The notes below the pieces were generated by a model. It searched no databases and was not told the DNA's origin. It was given only the letters and a program-made list of their open reading frames with translations. From NCBI GenBank assembly GCA_050050115.1, contig JASFUX010000244.1, positions 1 through 5,260 of the forward strand: 5,260 nucleotides of DNA, given 5' to 3'. Position 1 is the stretch's first letter, and every line of letters begins with the position of its first letter. Positions 1-5,260 of the stretch are shown piece by piece. A program made the position numbers and the translations under genes. The DNA comes from JASFUX01 sp050050115 (GTDB lineage Bacteria; Pseudomonadota; Alphaproteobacteria; Caulobacterales; Maricaulaceae).

Positions 1-114
1 GGCGAGGGCGAGATAGGCGGGGTCTCCCCCGGTCGAGGAGCCGCAAAACATGCCGATCGCGCGCACGCCGCACGCCTCGGCTCGGCCGGGAGCGGAGCCG
101 GAAGCCTTATCCAT
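1..114 (-). CDS. LOG/TIGR00730-family nucleoside-5'-monophosphate phosphoribohydrolase, N-terminal part (runs off window)
   Basis: The minus strand from 114 to 1 gives 38 open codons ending at the window edge. Residues 22-34 read MFCGSSTGGDPAY, which matches the N-terminal signature of the LOG family (usually a beta strand, then CGSS-G-P-Y). Family members cleave nucleoside 5'-monophosphates, including cytokinin ribotides in plants, into base and ribose 5-phosphate in the cytoplasm; many are mislabelled lysine decarboxylases. The diagnostic PGGxGTxxE active-site motif lies outside the window, so catalysis cannot be judged here. The ATG at 114-112 is chosen because GGAAGG (125-120) sits 5 bases upstream. 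It adds about 20 residues before the core strand, a slightly long N-terminus. An internal ATG at 51-49 would begin right at MFCGSS and cut off the first strand. The gene diverges from the LysM gene. Confidence 0.85.
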   Translation of the reverse strand, partial: MDKASGSAPGRAEACGVRAIGMFCGSSTGGDPAYLALA

Positions 115-131
115 CAGTGCCTTCCATGTGG

Positions 132-149
132 CGCGCGCCGTTGCGCGCG
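132..149 (-). promoter_or_regulatory. GC hairpin in the presumed 5' UTR of the LOG-family gene
   Basis: A perfect 7-bp inverted repeat (CGCGCGC / GCGCGCG) surrounds a 4-base loop, AACG on the minus strand and CGTT on the plus strand. On the LOG transcript it would end six bases before the GGAAGG ribosome binding site, so it could shape translation start. No T tract follows it on either strand, so it is not a classical terminator. Alternating GC runs can arise by chance in DNA this GC-rich, so a function is only inferred. Confidence 0.3.
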
Positions 150-209
150 AATCACGTCGAGCTTAGGGTATCTAACGCGGCGCGGGGGCGCGATACGCGT
201 CGACATTGC

Positions 210-238
210 TTGGACCCGAGTGGGCTGAACGCCGAAAC
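210..238 (+). promoter_or_regulatory. Weak candidate promoter for the LysM gene
   Basis: TTGGACC (210-216), 14 bases, then GCCGAAAC (231-238) loosely resembles the Caulobacter-type housekeeping promoter (TTGACGS, N10-14, GCTANAWC). Three of the first three -35 bases and five of the seven fixed -10 bases agree. Transcription would begin near 245, giving a short leader before the start codon at 268. The match is imperfect and was found by eye. No convincing promoter was seen for the opposite gene, which must also start in this 153-bp spacer. Confidence 0.22.
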
Positions 239-267
239 TAGGCTCGAACGCCAGGAGTGCGCCCAAA

Positions 268-1284
268 ATGGACAACAGCCGCCCGCTGGTCATTGCGTTC
301 CTCGTCGCCGTCGTCGTCTTCGCGGTGGTCGTCGGCGCGGTGATCTTTCGCGGCGGGGACATCTCAGGCGACCGCGATCAGTCTGAGGACCGCGCGGGGC
401 TGACCGGGCCTCAGACCGCCGAGGCGGCCTCTTCGAGAACCCCCGCGGCCACCGAAGAGCCGGCCGCCGTCGTTTTGATGCCGCCGACGTTCGACATCGT
501 GCGCGTCGACGCCGCCGGCACGGCGGTGATCGCCGGGCGCGGCGCGTCGGACGCCGAGGTTACGGTGCTGGCCAACGGCGAACCGCTAATGGGCGTCGAG
601 GTGGATTCGCGCGGCGAATGGGTGGCGATCGTCTCCGATCCGCTGCCCGCCGGCGCCGTGGAGCTGGCGCTCGAGATGACGCTCGACGATGGCCAGTCGA
701 TCCGCTCGGATCAGGTGGTGGTCGTCTCGATCCCCGAAACGCGCGACACGCGTCCGCTGGTCGTGCTCGGCCGTCCGGGCGGGCCGAGCGAGGTGCTGCA
801 GTCGCCGCTCGAAGATCAGGGGCTCGAGTTCGCGCTGCTGGCCATCGACTACGACGACGCCGGCGGGGTGATCTTCACCGGCCGTGCGCGTCCCGACGCG
901 ACGGTGCGGGTGATCGCCAACGGCGCGGAGGTGGGCACGACCCAGGCCGACGGCATCGGCCGCTGGTCGCTCGTCGCGGACTCCACGCTGCCGCCGGGCC
1001 GCTACGATCTCCAGATCGACCAGCTCGAGGACGGTCTGGTGACCGCCGTCATCGCGGTGCCGTTCGAGCGCGTGACGCCTGAGGTGCTCGCCGAGGCCGG
1101 GGCGCAGTCGGTGATCGTTCAGCCGGGCAATTCGCTGTGGCGGATCGCGCGGCGGCTCTATGGATCGGGCTGGCAGTACACGGTGATCTACGCCGCTAAC
1201 GAAGATCAGATCCGCGACCCCGACCTGATCTACCCGGGCCAGATCTTCGACGTGCCCGAAGTCGAGGGCGCCGACCGGGGCTAG
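268..1284 (+). CDS. Membrane-anchored LysM-domain protein with two Ig-like repeats
   Basis: The 338-residue protein starts with an uncleaved-looking hydrophobic anchor (about residues 7-27, no lipobox or clear signal-peptidase site), then a low-complexity acidic/Ala/Pro linker (about 30-70). Two related beta-rich segments follow (about 75-155 and 187-266). They share a pattern of T/VI-(A/F)-x-GRA-PDA-V-V-ANG, then GxW, then LPAG or LPPG, typical of bacterial Ig-like adhesin or envelope domains. The C-terminus (about 281-330) is a LysM domain: VQPGNSLWRIARRLYG, then YTVIYAAN, then IRDPDLIYPGQIFDVP. LysM binds N-acetylglucosamine-containing glycans, so the protein probably sits in the inner membrane and reaches peptidoglycan. 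The start is supported by AGGAG (253-257), 10 bases upstream. No catalytic domain is visible, so its specific job is unknown. It lies 85 bp before the ABC transporter and could be cotranscribed with it. Confidence 0.9.
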   Translation: MDNSRPLVIAFLVAVVVFAVVVGAVIFRGGDISGDRDQSEDRAGLTGPQTAEAASSRTPAATEEPAAVVLMPPTFDIVRVDAAGTAVIAGRGASDAEVTVLANGEPLMGVEVDSRGEWVAIVSDPLPAGAVELALEMTLDDGQSIRSDQVVVVSIPETRDTRPLVVLGRPGGPSEVLQSPLEDQGLEFALLAIDYDDAGGVIFTGRARPDATVRVIANGAEVGTTQADGIGRWSLVADSTLPPGRYDLQIDQLEDGLVTAVIAVPFERVTPEVLAEAGAQSVIVQPGNSLWRIARRLYGSGWQYTVIYAANEDQIRDPDLIYPGQIFDVPEVEGADRG

Positions 1285-1332
1285 CCCGGCGGCGGCGACA
1301 ACCCCAGCGAACGACTGATATCGGCGCGAAGC

Positions 1333-1361
1333 TGGCCTTTCCGCGTCCGGGCGACTATCTC
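1333..1361 (+). promoter_or_regulatory. Weak candidate promoter giving a leaderless Atm1 transcript
   Basis: ACTATCTC (1354-1361) matches five of the seven fixed bases of the Caulobacter-type -10 element (GCTANAWC) and ends eight bases before the ATG at 1370. That spacing would put the transcription start at or next to the start codon. The -35 region is poor (TGGCCT at 1333-1338). This would explain the missing Shine-Dalgarno sequence, but readthrough from the LysM gene is equally possible. Confidence 0.22.
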
Positions 1362-1369
1362 CGCTCTCA

Positions 1370-3250
1370 ATGACCGCCCAGCACGCCTCCGCCAACGCCT
1401 CCTTTGAAGACGTCGCCGCGACGCGGGCCGGGCTCGGCCGCGCGATCGGGCGGCTGATCTCGATCCTCATGCGTGGCGATCTGGCGAAGTGGCGGCCGCA
1501 CATCGCGCTTGCGCTGACCCTGACCGTGGCGGCCAAGGGATTCGCCGTCGCCGCGCCGGTGTTCCTCGGCGACGCGGGCAATGCGCTCGCGGCCGGGGCG
1601 GGGACAGAGGCGGTCGCGACGTCGGTCGCCTGGCTGGTCGTCGCCTACGCCGGCGCGCGGTTTCTCTCGAACGGTCTGCCCCAGGCGCGCGACGCTTTCT
1701 TCTCGGCTGTGAGCCAGGACGCCCAGCGCGTGGTCGCGGTGGAGGCCTTCCGCCACGCTCAGCATCTGTCGCTGCAGTTTCACCTCACCCGCCGCGCCGG
1801 GGCCTTGAACCGGATCATCGAGCGCGGCGCTTCGGCGATCGACTACCTCTTGCGGTTCCTCACCTTCAACATCGCCCCAACGCTGATCGAGCTGACGCTG
1901 GCGGCGGCCGTGCTGGCCGGACGCTACGGGAGCGAGTTCGCCGTCGCGGCCGTTGCGACGGTGGTGGTCTATGTCGTCTTCACCGGCGTCGTCACCGAGT
2001 GGCGCACGCGCCAGCGCCGCGCGCTCAATGTCGCGGACACCGACCTGCGCGCCCGCGCGATCGACTCCCTGACGAATTTCGAAACGGTCAAGGCCTTCGC
2101 CGCCGAGGAGCGCGAGACCGACCGCTTCGACAATTCGCTGCAAAGCTACAACAAGCTCTACGTGAAGCTGATGCGCTCGCTGGCGGGGCTCAACGTCGGC
2201 CAGGAGCTGATCATGAACGCCGGGCTCCTGGCGGTGGGGCTGCTCGCGGTGTTCGGTGCGGCGGGCGGACGGCTCGGCCCGGGCGACATGGCCGCGGTGG
2301 TCCTTATCCTGATCAACATCTACCGGCCGCTCAACATCCTTGGTTGGGCCTGGCGCGAGATCCGCCAGGGCGTCATCGACATGGAGAAGCTGTTCGGCCT
2401 CTTCGACGTCGTTCCCGAGGTCGCCGACGCGCCCGACGCACAGGTGCTGACCGACTGCCGCGGCGCGGTCGCCTTCGAAAACGTCTCTTTCGCGCACGAG
2501 GGGCGGGCGAGCGGGCTGACGGACGTTTCTTTCTCGGTCGAGCCAGGCGCTTTCGTCGGCGTCGTCGGACCGAGCGGAGCGGGCAAGTCGACCGTCTTGA
2601 AGCTGCTCTTTCGTTTCTATGACCCGGCGGCGGGCGTCGTCCGGATCGACGGCGCCGACGTGCGCGGACTGACCCAGGAGAGCCTGCGCGCCGCGCTTGG
2701 GCTGGTGCCTCAAGAGGTGGTGCTGTTCAACGACACCCTGCGGTTCAACATCGGCTACGCCAAGCCGGAGGCTTCTGACGACGAACTGCTCGACGCGGCG
2801 CGGCGCGCTCAGCTCGGCGCCTTCATCGACTCCCTGCCGCAGGGGCTCGACACGCGGGTCGGCGAACGCGGCCTCAAGCTTTCGGGCGGAGAGAAGCAGC
2901 GCGTCGGCGTCGCTCGGGCGATCTTGAAAGACCCAGCGATCCTGGTGCTCGACGAGGCGACCTCTTCGCTCGACAGCGAAACCGAGCGCGAGGTTCAGGC
3001 CGCGCTCGCCGAGGCGGCGAGGGGTCGGACCACCATCGCCGTCGCCCACCGCCTGTCGACCGTGGCGCGCGCGGACGCCATCTTCGTGCTCGAGGACGGC
3101 GCGGTGACCGAGCGGGGGACGCACGATGAGCTGGTGGCGCTTGGCGGGCGCTATGCGGCGATGTGGGCGCGCCAGATCGAAGCCGGACAGATCGACCCCG
3201 CTGTCGCCGCCGACGCGCCGCGGGCCAAGCTGGGGGGAGCCGCAGAATGA
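1370..3250 (+). CDS. atm1: Atm1-type ABC half-transporter (glutathione-conjugate / sulfur or heavy-metal exporter, ABCB7-like)
   Basis: The 626-residue protein is a type IV ABC exporter half-transporter acting as a homodimer in the inner membrane. The membrane domain spans about residues 40-335. The ATPase domain shows Walker A GPSGAGKST (400-408), Q-loop Gln448, signature LSGGEKQ (504-510), Walker B ILVLDE (524-529), D-loop SSLD (532-535) and H-loop His560, all intact. Atm1-family marks are HLTRRAGALNRIIERG (138-153), FNIAPTLIE (166-174), ETVKAFAAEE (238-247) and LGWAWREIRQG (324-334). Arg212, Arg216, Asn275 and Gln278 have the spacing of the glutathione-contacting residues I recall for Novosphingobium Atm1 (R206, R210, N269, Q272). 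Family members export glutathione-derived sulfur species or metal-glutathione conjugates and support Fe-S or metal homeostasis. ATG 1370 is the first start codon after the in-frame stop at 1316, but no Shine-Dalgarno precedes it; the next in-frame ATG (1469) also lacks one. Confidence 0.93.
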   Translation: MTAQHASANASFEDVAATRAGLGRAIGRLISILMRGDLAKWRPHIALALTLTVAAKGFAVAAPVFLGDAGNALAAGAGTEAVATSVAWLVVAYAGARFLSNGLPQARDAFFSAVSQDAQRVVAVEAFRHAQHLSLQFHLTRRAGALNRIIERGASAIDYLLRFLTFNIAPTLIELTLAAAVLAGRYGSEFAVAAVATVVVYVVFTGVVTEWRTRQRRALNVADTDLRARAIDSLTNFETVKAFAAEERETDRFDNSLQSYNKLYVKLMRSLAGLNVGQELIMNAGLLAVGLLAVFGAAGGRLGPGDMAAVVLILINIYRPLNILGWAWREIRQGVIDMEKLFGLFDVVPEVADAPDAQVLTDCRGAVAFENVSFAHEGRASGLTDVSFSVEPGAFVGVVGPSGAGKSTVLKLLFRFYDPAAGVVRIDGADVRGLTQESLRAALGLVPQEVVLFNDTLRFNIGYAKPEASDDELLDAARRAQLGAFIDSLPQGLDTRVGERGLKLSGGEKQRVGVARAILKDPAILVLDEATSSLDSETEREVQAALAEAARGRTTIAVAHRLSTVARADAIFVLEDGAVTERGTHDELVALGGRYAAMWARQIEAGQIDPAVAADAPRAKLGGAAE

Positions 3251-4311
3251 CCGAGGAACCGTCCGTCATCGCTCGCGTCGTCGGCGACGTTGGCCGGCTG
3301 ACGCTCAATCGGCCCAAGGCTTTGAACGCGCTCGACGCGCCGATGATCGGCGCTTTGACCGAGGCGCTGCTCGAATGGCGCGACCAGCCGCGCGTGCGCG
3401 CGGTGGTGGTCGACGGCGCGGGCGAGCGCGCCTTTTGCGCCGGCGGCGACATTCGGCTGCTCTGGGAGTCGGGTCGCGCCGGCGACGACCGGGCCGAGTC
3501 TTTCTGGCGCGCCGAGTATCGCCTCAACCAGCTGATCGCGCGCTATCGCAAGCCTTACGTGGCCCTGATCGACGGCGTCACCATGGGCGGCGGCGTGGGC
3601 CTGTCCGTGTACGGCGGCTTCCGCGTCGCGGGAGACCGCACGCTGTTCGCCATGCCCGAGACGGGGATCGGCTATTTCCCTGACGTCGGCGGGCGCTGGT
3701 TTCTGCCGAGGCTGCCCGGCGCGGCGGGGACGTGGATGGGCTTGACTGGCGCGCGCCTCAAAGCCGCCGACGCGCTCGCGCTCGGCCTTGCGACCCATTA
3801 TGTTCCGACCGATCGCACAGCGGACCTGATCGCCGCGCTCGAAGCCGCCGAGCTTGACGAAGACGGCGGCGCGGTCGAAGCGACCATCGCCGCGTTCGCC
3901 GCCGATCCGGGCGAGGCGCCGTTCGCCGCCGCGCGCGAGGTGATCGATCGCACGTTCGCGTCGGCGCGGGTTGAAGACATCTTCGCCGCGCTCGAGAGGG
4001 AAGGGACCGATTGGGCCGCGGCCCAGCTTGACGCGCTCAAGACGAAGTCGCCCACCTCGCTGGTCGCCACCCGCCGCGCACTCGCCGAGGGCGCGCGCAT
4101 GACCCTTGAAGAGGCGCTGCGCGCTGACTTGGCGCTTTCGGTCGCTTTTCTTGATCCGGGTTCTGATTTCTACGAGGGCGTGCGCGCGGTGATCGTCGAC
4201 AAGGACGGCGCGCCGGCGTGGAATCCCGAGCGCCTCGAAGACGTCGATCCGGAGCGGATCGACGGTCTGTTCGCGCCCGAGCGCGACCGGCCGATCGATT
4301 TCATAGAGTAA
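3247..4311 (+). CDS. 3-hydroxyisobutyryl-CoA hydrolase-type enoyl-CoA hydratase/isomerase family protein
   Basis: The 354-residue crotonase-fold protein has the family length. Oxyanion-hole segments are AFCAGGDIRLL (62-72) and GVTMGGGVGLS (110-120). The Glu of true enoyl-CoA hydratases at the GGGxE position is Gly118 here. MPETGIGYFPDVGGRWFLPRL (136-156) is the hallmark of 3-hydroxyisobutyryl-CoA hydrolases; Glu138 and Asp146 match the spacing of the human catalytic pair. The C-terminal VDKDGAPAWNPERLEDV (317-333) also fits. The enzyme would hydrolyse 3-hydroxyisobutyryl-CoA to 3-hydroxyisobutyrate and CoA in valine breakdown, in the cytoplasm; related acyl-CoA substrates are possible. The start at 3247 is set by GGAG (3236-3239), seven bases upstream, and by the ATGA overlap with the Atm1 stop. 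An in-frame ATG at 3163 lies inside the Atm1 gene and would add 28 residues unlike the family. Confidence 0.92.
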   Translation: MTEEPSVIARVVGDVGRLTLNRPKALNALDAPMIGALTEALLEWRDQPRVRAVVVDGAGERAFCAGGDIRLLWESGRAGDDRAESFWRAEYRLNQLIARYRKPYVALIDGVTMGGGVGLSVYGGFRVAGDRTLFAMPETGIGYFPDVGGRWFLPRLPGAAGTWMGLTGARLKAADALALGLATHYVPTDRTADLIAALEAAELDEDGGAVEATIAAFAADPGEAPFAAAREVIDRTFASARVEDIFAALEREGTDWAAAQLDALKTKSPTSLVATRRALAEGARMTLEEALRADLALSVAFLDPGSDFYEGVRAVIVDKDGAPAWNPERLEDVDPERIDGLFAPERDRPIDFIE

Positions 4312-4329
4312 ATGCCGTTTACGCTCTGC

Positions 4330-4354
4330 GGGCCCTGGCGGCGCCGGCGGGCCC
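4330..4354 (+). terminator. GC-rich hairpin after the CoA-hydrolase gene, possible terminator without T tract
   Basis: GGGCCC occurs twice (4330-4335 and 4349-4354), forming a 6-bp stem around a 13-base loop that itself contains the palindrome GGCGCC (4340-4345). It starts 18 bases after the stop codon, where a terminator would be expected. A weaker pairing (GAGTAAA with TTTAcgCTC, about 4306-4326) overlaps the stop codon. No T run follows, so intrinsic termination is doubtful; it may protect a 3' end or mark a Rho-dependent end. Confidence 0.25.
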
Positions 4355-4404
4355 ACTGCGCGCGTTGATGTCAATTCGGTAACGTGACAACGCTAGGTCA
4401 GTAT

Positions 4405-4433
4405 GTAACGGCTTGCGTCCGATATCGTATAAC
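4405..4433 (+). promoter_or_regulatory. Candidate promoter for the MacA-like gene, -10 inside the palindrome
   Basis: TATAAC (4428-4433) is a good -10 hexamer with GTAACG (4405-4410; three of six -35 matches) at 17-bp spacing. Transcription would begin near 4440, and a repressor on the palindrome would block the -10. An alternative is GCTAGGTC (4392-4399), which fits six of the seven fixed bases of the Caulobacter-type -10 but has no good -35. It would place the palindrome just downstream of the start site. The sequence alone does not decide between them. Confidence 0.28.
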
Positions 4434-4438
4434 GATAT
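4422..4438. promoter_or_regulatory. Perfect 17-bp palindrome, candidate repressor operator
   Basis: ATATCGTATAACGATAT has perfect 7-bp arms (ATATCGT / ACGATAT) around an ATA centre, in an AT-richer patch 76-92 bases before the MacA-like start codon. Short AT-rich dyads of this size are typical for dimeric helix-turn-helix repressors. TATCG/CGATA half sites recall PadR-like regulators, which is a guess. It overlaps the best -10 candidate. No regulator gene is visible in the window, so the binding protein is unknown. Confidence 0.5.
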
Positions 4439-4503
4439 GAACGCGCGTCGCCCTCTTGTTCGCTTTCGGCGGTTTCGAGGCGCGCCATGCGCTCTGATCA
4501 AGC

Positions 4504-4507
4504 AGGA
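4504..4507 (+). promoter_or_regulatory. Ribosome binding site selecting the MacA-like start at 4514
   Basis: AGGA with a following AA lies six bases before ATG 4514. A competing in-frame ATG at 4487 has GAGG (4477-4480) at the same six-base spacing and would add nine residues (MRSDQAGNA). The downstream site is preferred because its AGGAAA is the longer purine run and the added residues look non-conserved, but both are credible. Confidence 0.55.
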
Positions 4508-4513
4508 AACGCC

Positions 4514-5260
4514 ATGAAAGACGAGGCCGGAGCAGACATCAAGCAGACGCTCGGCATCGCCGGCGGCAAGCGGAAGAACCTGCTGACAAACCCCATCGTC
4601 GTGCTTGTCATTGCGGGCGTCGCGATCGGCGGCTTTTTGTTCTTCTACTACCAGTCCAATGCGCCCGAGGGGCCGCGGTACGGGACGGCGGCGATCGAGC
4701 GCGGGGATTTGACGGTCACGGTGGCCGCCACCGGCGAGCTGGCGCCCCTCAACGAGGTCGAGATCAGCACGGAAGTCTCTGGACGGATCGAAGAGGTGCT
4801 GGTTGACAACAACGACCCGGTAGAGGTGGGCCAGCTTCTGGCACGCCTCGATACGTTGGAGCTCGAAGCGCAGGTCTCGCGCGCGCGAGCGTCGAAGATC
4901 TCAGCCGAGGCGCGCATCGAGGAGGCGCAGGCCACCCTCGCCGATGCGCAGCGCAATGTGAACCGGATCGAGCCGCTCGCCGCGAGAGGCGTCGTTACGC
5001 AGGACGACCTCGACAACGCGCGCTCGCAGTTCGACCGCGCCAACGCCGGGCTCGCAAGCGCCCGGGCGCAGGTGGAAGTGGCCACAGCTGAGCTTGAGCA
5101 AGCCGAGGCGCGTCTTCTGAAGGCCGATATCTATTCGCCGGTCGACGGCGTCGTGCTCGATCGCGCGATCGAGCCTGGTCAGACGGTTGCGGCCAGCATG
5201 CAGGCGCCGGTGCTGTTCACCCTCGCCGAAAGCCTCGAGCAGATGGAGCTCAAGGTCGCC
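4514..5260 (+). CDS. macA: MacA-like HlyD-family periplasmic adaptor of an efflux system, N-terminal 249 residues (runs off window)
   Basis: The reading frame stays open to the window edge. A short basic N-terminus (KRKN, 19-22) precedes one inner-membrane anchor (about 27-46), so the rest is periplasmic. Then come the first lipoyl half (about 67-118, VSGRIEEVLVDNNDPVEVGQ), an alpha-hairpin coiled coil (about 118-203) with tip LAARGVVTQDDLDNAR (155-170), the second lipoyl half (about 206-237, SPVDGVVLDRAIEPGQTV) and the start of the beta barrel. APVLFTLAESLEQMELKV (231-248) is characteristic of MacA-type adaptors, which join a MacB-type ABC permease to an outer-membrane TolC channel to export macrolides, peptides or lipids. 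The tip residues Arg151, Leu155 and Thr162 follow the RLS channel-docking pattern with Thr for Ser. The 202-bp spacer and palindrome suggest its own promoter; macB would be expected downstream. Start 4514 is favoured over 4487. An RND partner cannot be excluded. Confidence 0.9.
   Translation, partial: MKDEAGADIKQTLGIAGGKRKNLLTNPIVVLVIAGVAIGGFLFFYYQSNAPEGPRYGTAAIERGDLTVTVAATGELAPLNEVEISTEVSGRIEEVLVDNNDPVEVGQLLARLDTLELEAQVSRARASKISAEARIEEAQATLADAQRNVNRIEPLAARGVVTQDDLDNARSQFDRANAGLASARAQVEVATAELEQAEARLLKADIYSPVDGVVLDRAIEPGQTVAASMQAPVLFTLAESLEQMELKVA

Noticed and set aside
163..175. TTAG-N5-CTAA inverted repeat in the divergent spacer
   Set aside because: Only four-base arms with no extension; expected by chance.
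114..362. 82-codon minus-strand frame ending at 114
   Set aside because: It overlaps the LysM gene start and ends on the LOG start codon in another frame; Thr/Arg-rich translation with no support.
1285..1369. Possible terminator between the LysM and Atm1-type genes
   Set aside because: Only a distant CCCGG/CCGGG pairing is visible, with no compact stem and no T run.
586..1581. 331-codon minus-strand frame across the LysM gene and the start of the Atm1-type gene
   Set aside because: It crosses a gene boundary, has compositionally biased translation and shows no domain signature; the plus-strand LysM motif is unambiguous.
1367..3124. 585-codon open frame on the minus strand, antisense to the Atm1-type gene
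   Set aside because: It mirrors the codon structure of a strong GC-rich gene on the plus strand. Its translation is full of Arg/Asp/His with no recognisable domain, while the plus frame carries all ABC motifs.
3163..3246. Upstream in-frame ATG that would extend the CoA-hydrolase by 28 residues
   Set aside because: It lies well inside the Atm1-type coding region and gives an Arg-rich extension unlike the family. ATG 3247 has a good ribosome binding site and the ATGA overlap.
3151..4374. 407-codon open frame on the minus strand opposite the CoA-hydrolase gene
   Set aside because: Low-complexity Arg/Ala/Gly translation without motifs, spanning two plus-strand genes; a shadow frame.
4385..4400. 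TGAC-N8-GTCA inverted repeat upstream of the MacA-like gene
   Set aside because: Four-base arms only and not extendable; far weaker than the 17-bp palindrome nearby.
4648..5085. 145-codon minus-strand frame inside the MacA-like gene
   Set aside because: Ser/Ala/Arg-rich shadow; the plus frame gives clear lipoyl and coiled-coil segments.

Overview
The window reads as ordinary chromosomal DNA from a GC-rich (by eye about two thirds G+C) alphaproteobacterium. The clearest pointers are an Atm1-type exporter close to the alphaproteobacterial/mitochondrial type, a 3-hydroxyisobutyryl-CoA hydrolase-type crotonase, and strong third-position GC. A Caulobacterales/Maricaulales-like lineage is my guess, not something the sequence proves. 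No tRNA, rRNA, CRISPR array, insertion sequence or phage gene was seen.

Layout. Positions 1-114 hold, on the minus strand, the first 38 codons of a LOG/TIGR00730-family nucleotide phosphoribohydrolase. It diverges across a 153-bp spacer from a plus-strand gene (268-1284) for a membrane-anchored protein with two Ig-like beta domains and a C-terminal LysM domain. After an 85-bp gap comes an Atm1-type ABC half-transporter (1370-3250). Its stop overlaps by 4 bp (ATGA) the start of a crotonase-superfamily protein of the 3-hydroxyisobutyryl-CoA hydrolase type (3247-4311). A 202-bp intergenic region follows, locally AT-richer than its surroundings, with a perfect 17-bp palindrome (4422-4438). It leads into the 5' part of a MacA-like periplasmic adaptor gene (4514 to the window edge).

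How they work together. The genes do not form one pathway. Atm1 and the CoA hydrolase are very probably translationally coupled: one exports glutathione-linked sulfur or metal compounds, the other serves valine/branched acyl-CoA catabolism, and no metabolic link is obvious. The MacA-like gene probably begins a separate transcription unit (macA-macB type efflux, partner outside the window), with the palindrome as a candidate operator. The LysM protein is an envelope protein of unknown specific role.

I found no clearly new biological system. The points most worth a second look are the palindrome before the adaptor gene, the apparently SD-less (possibly leaderless) start of the Atm1 gene, the odd Atm1/CoA-hydrolase coupling, and the Ig-Ig-LysM architecture.
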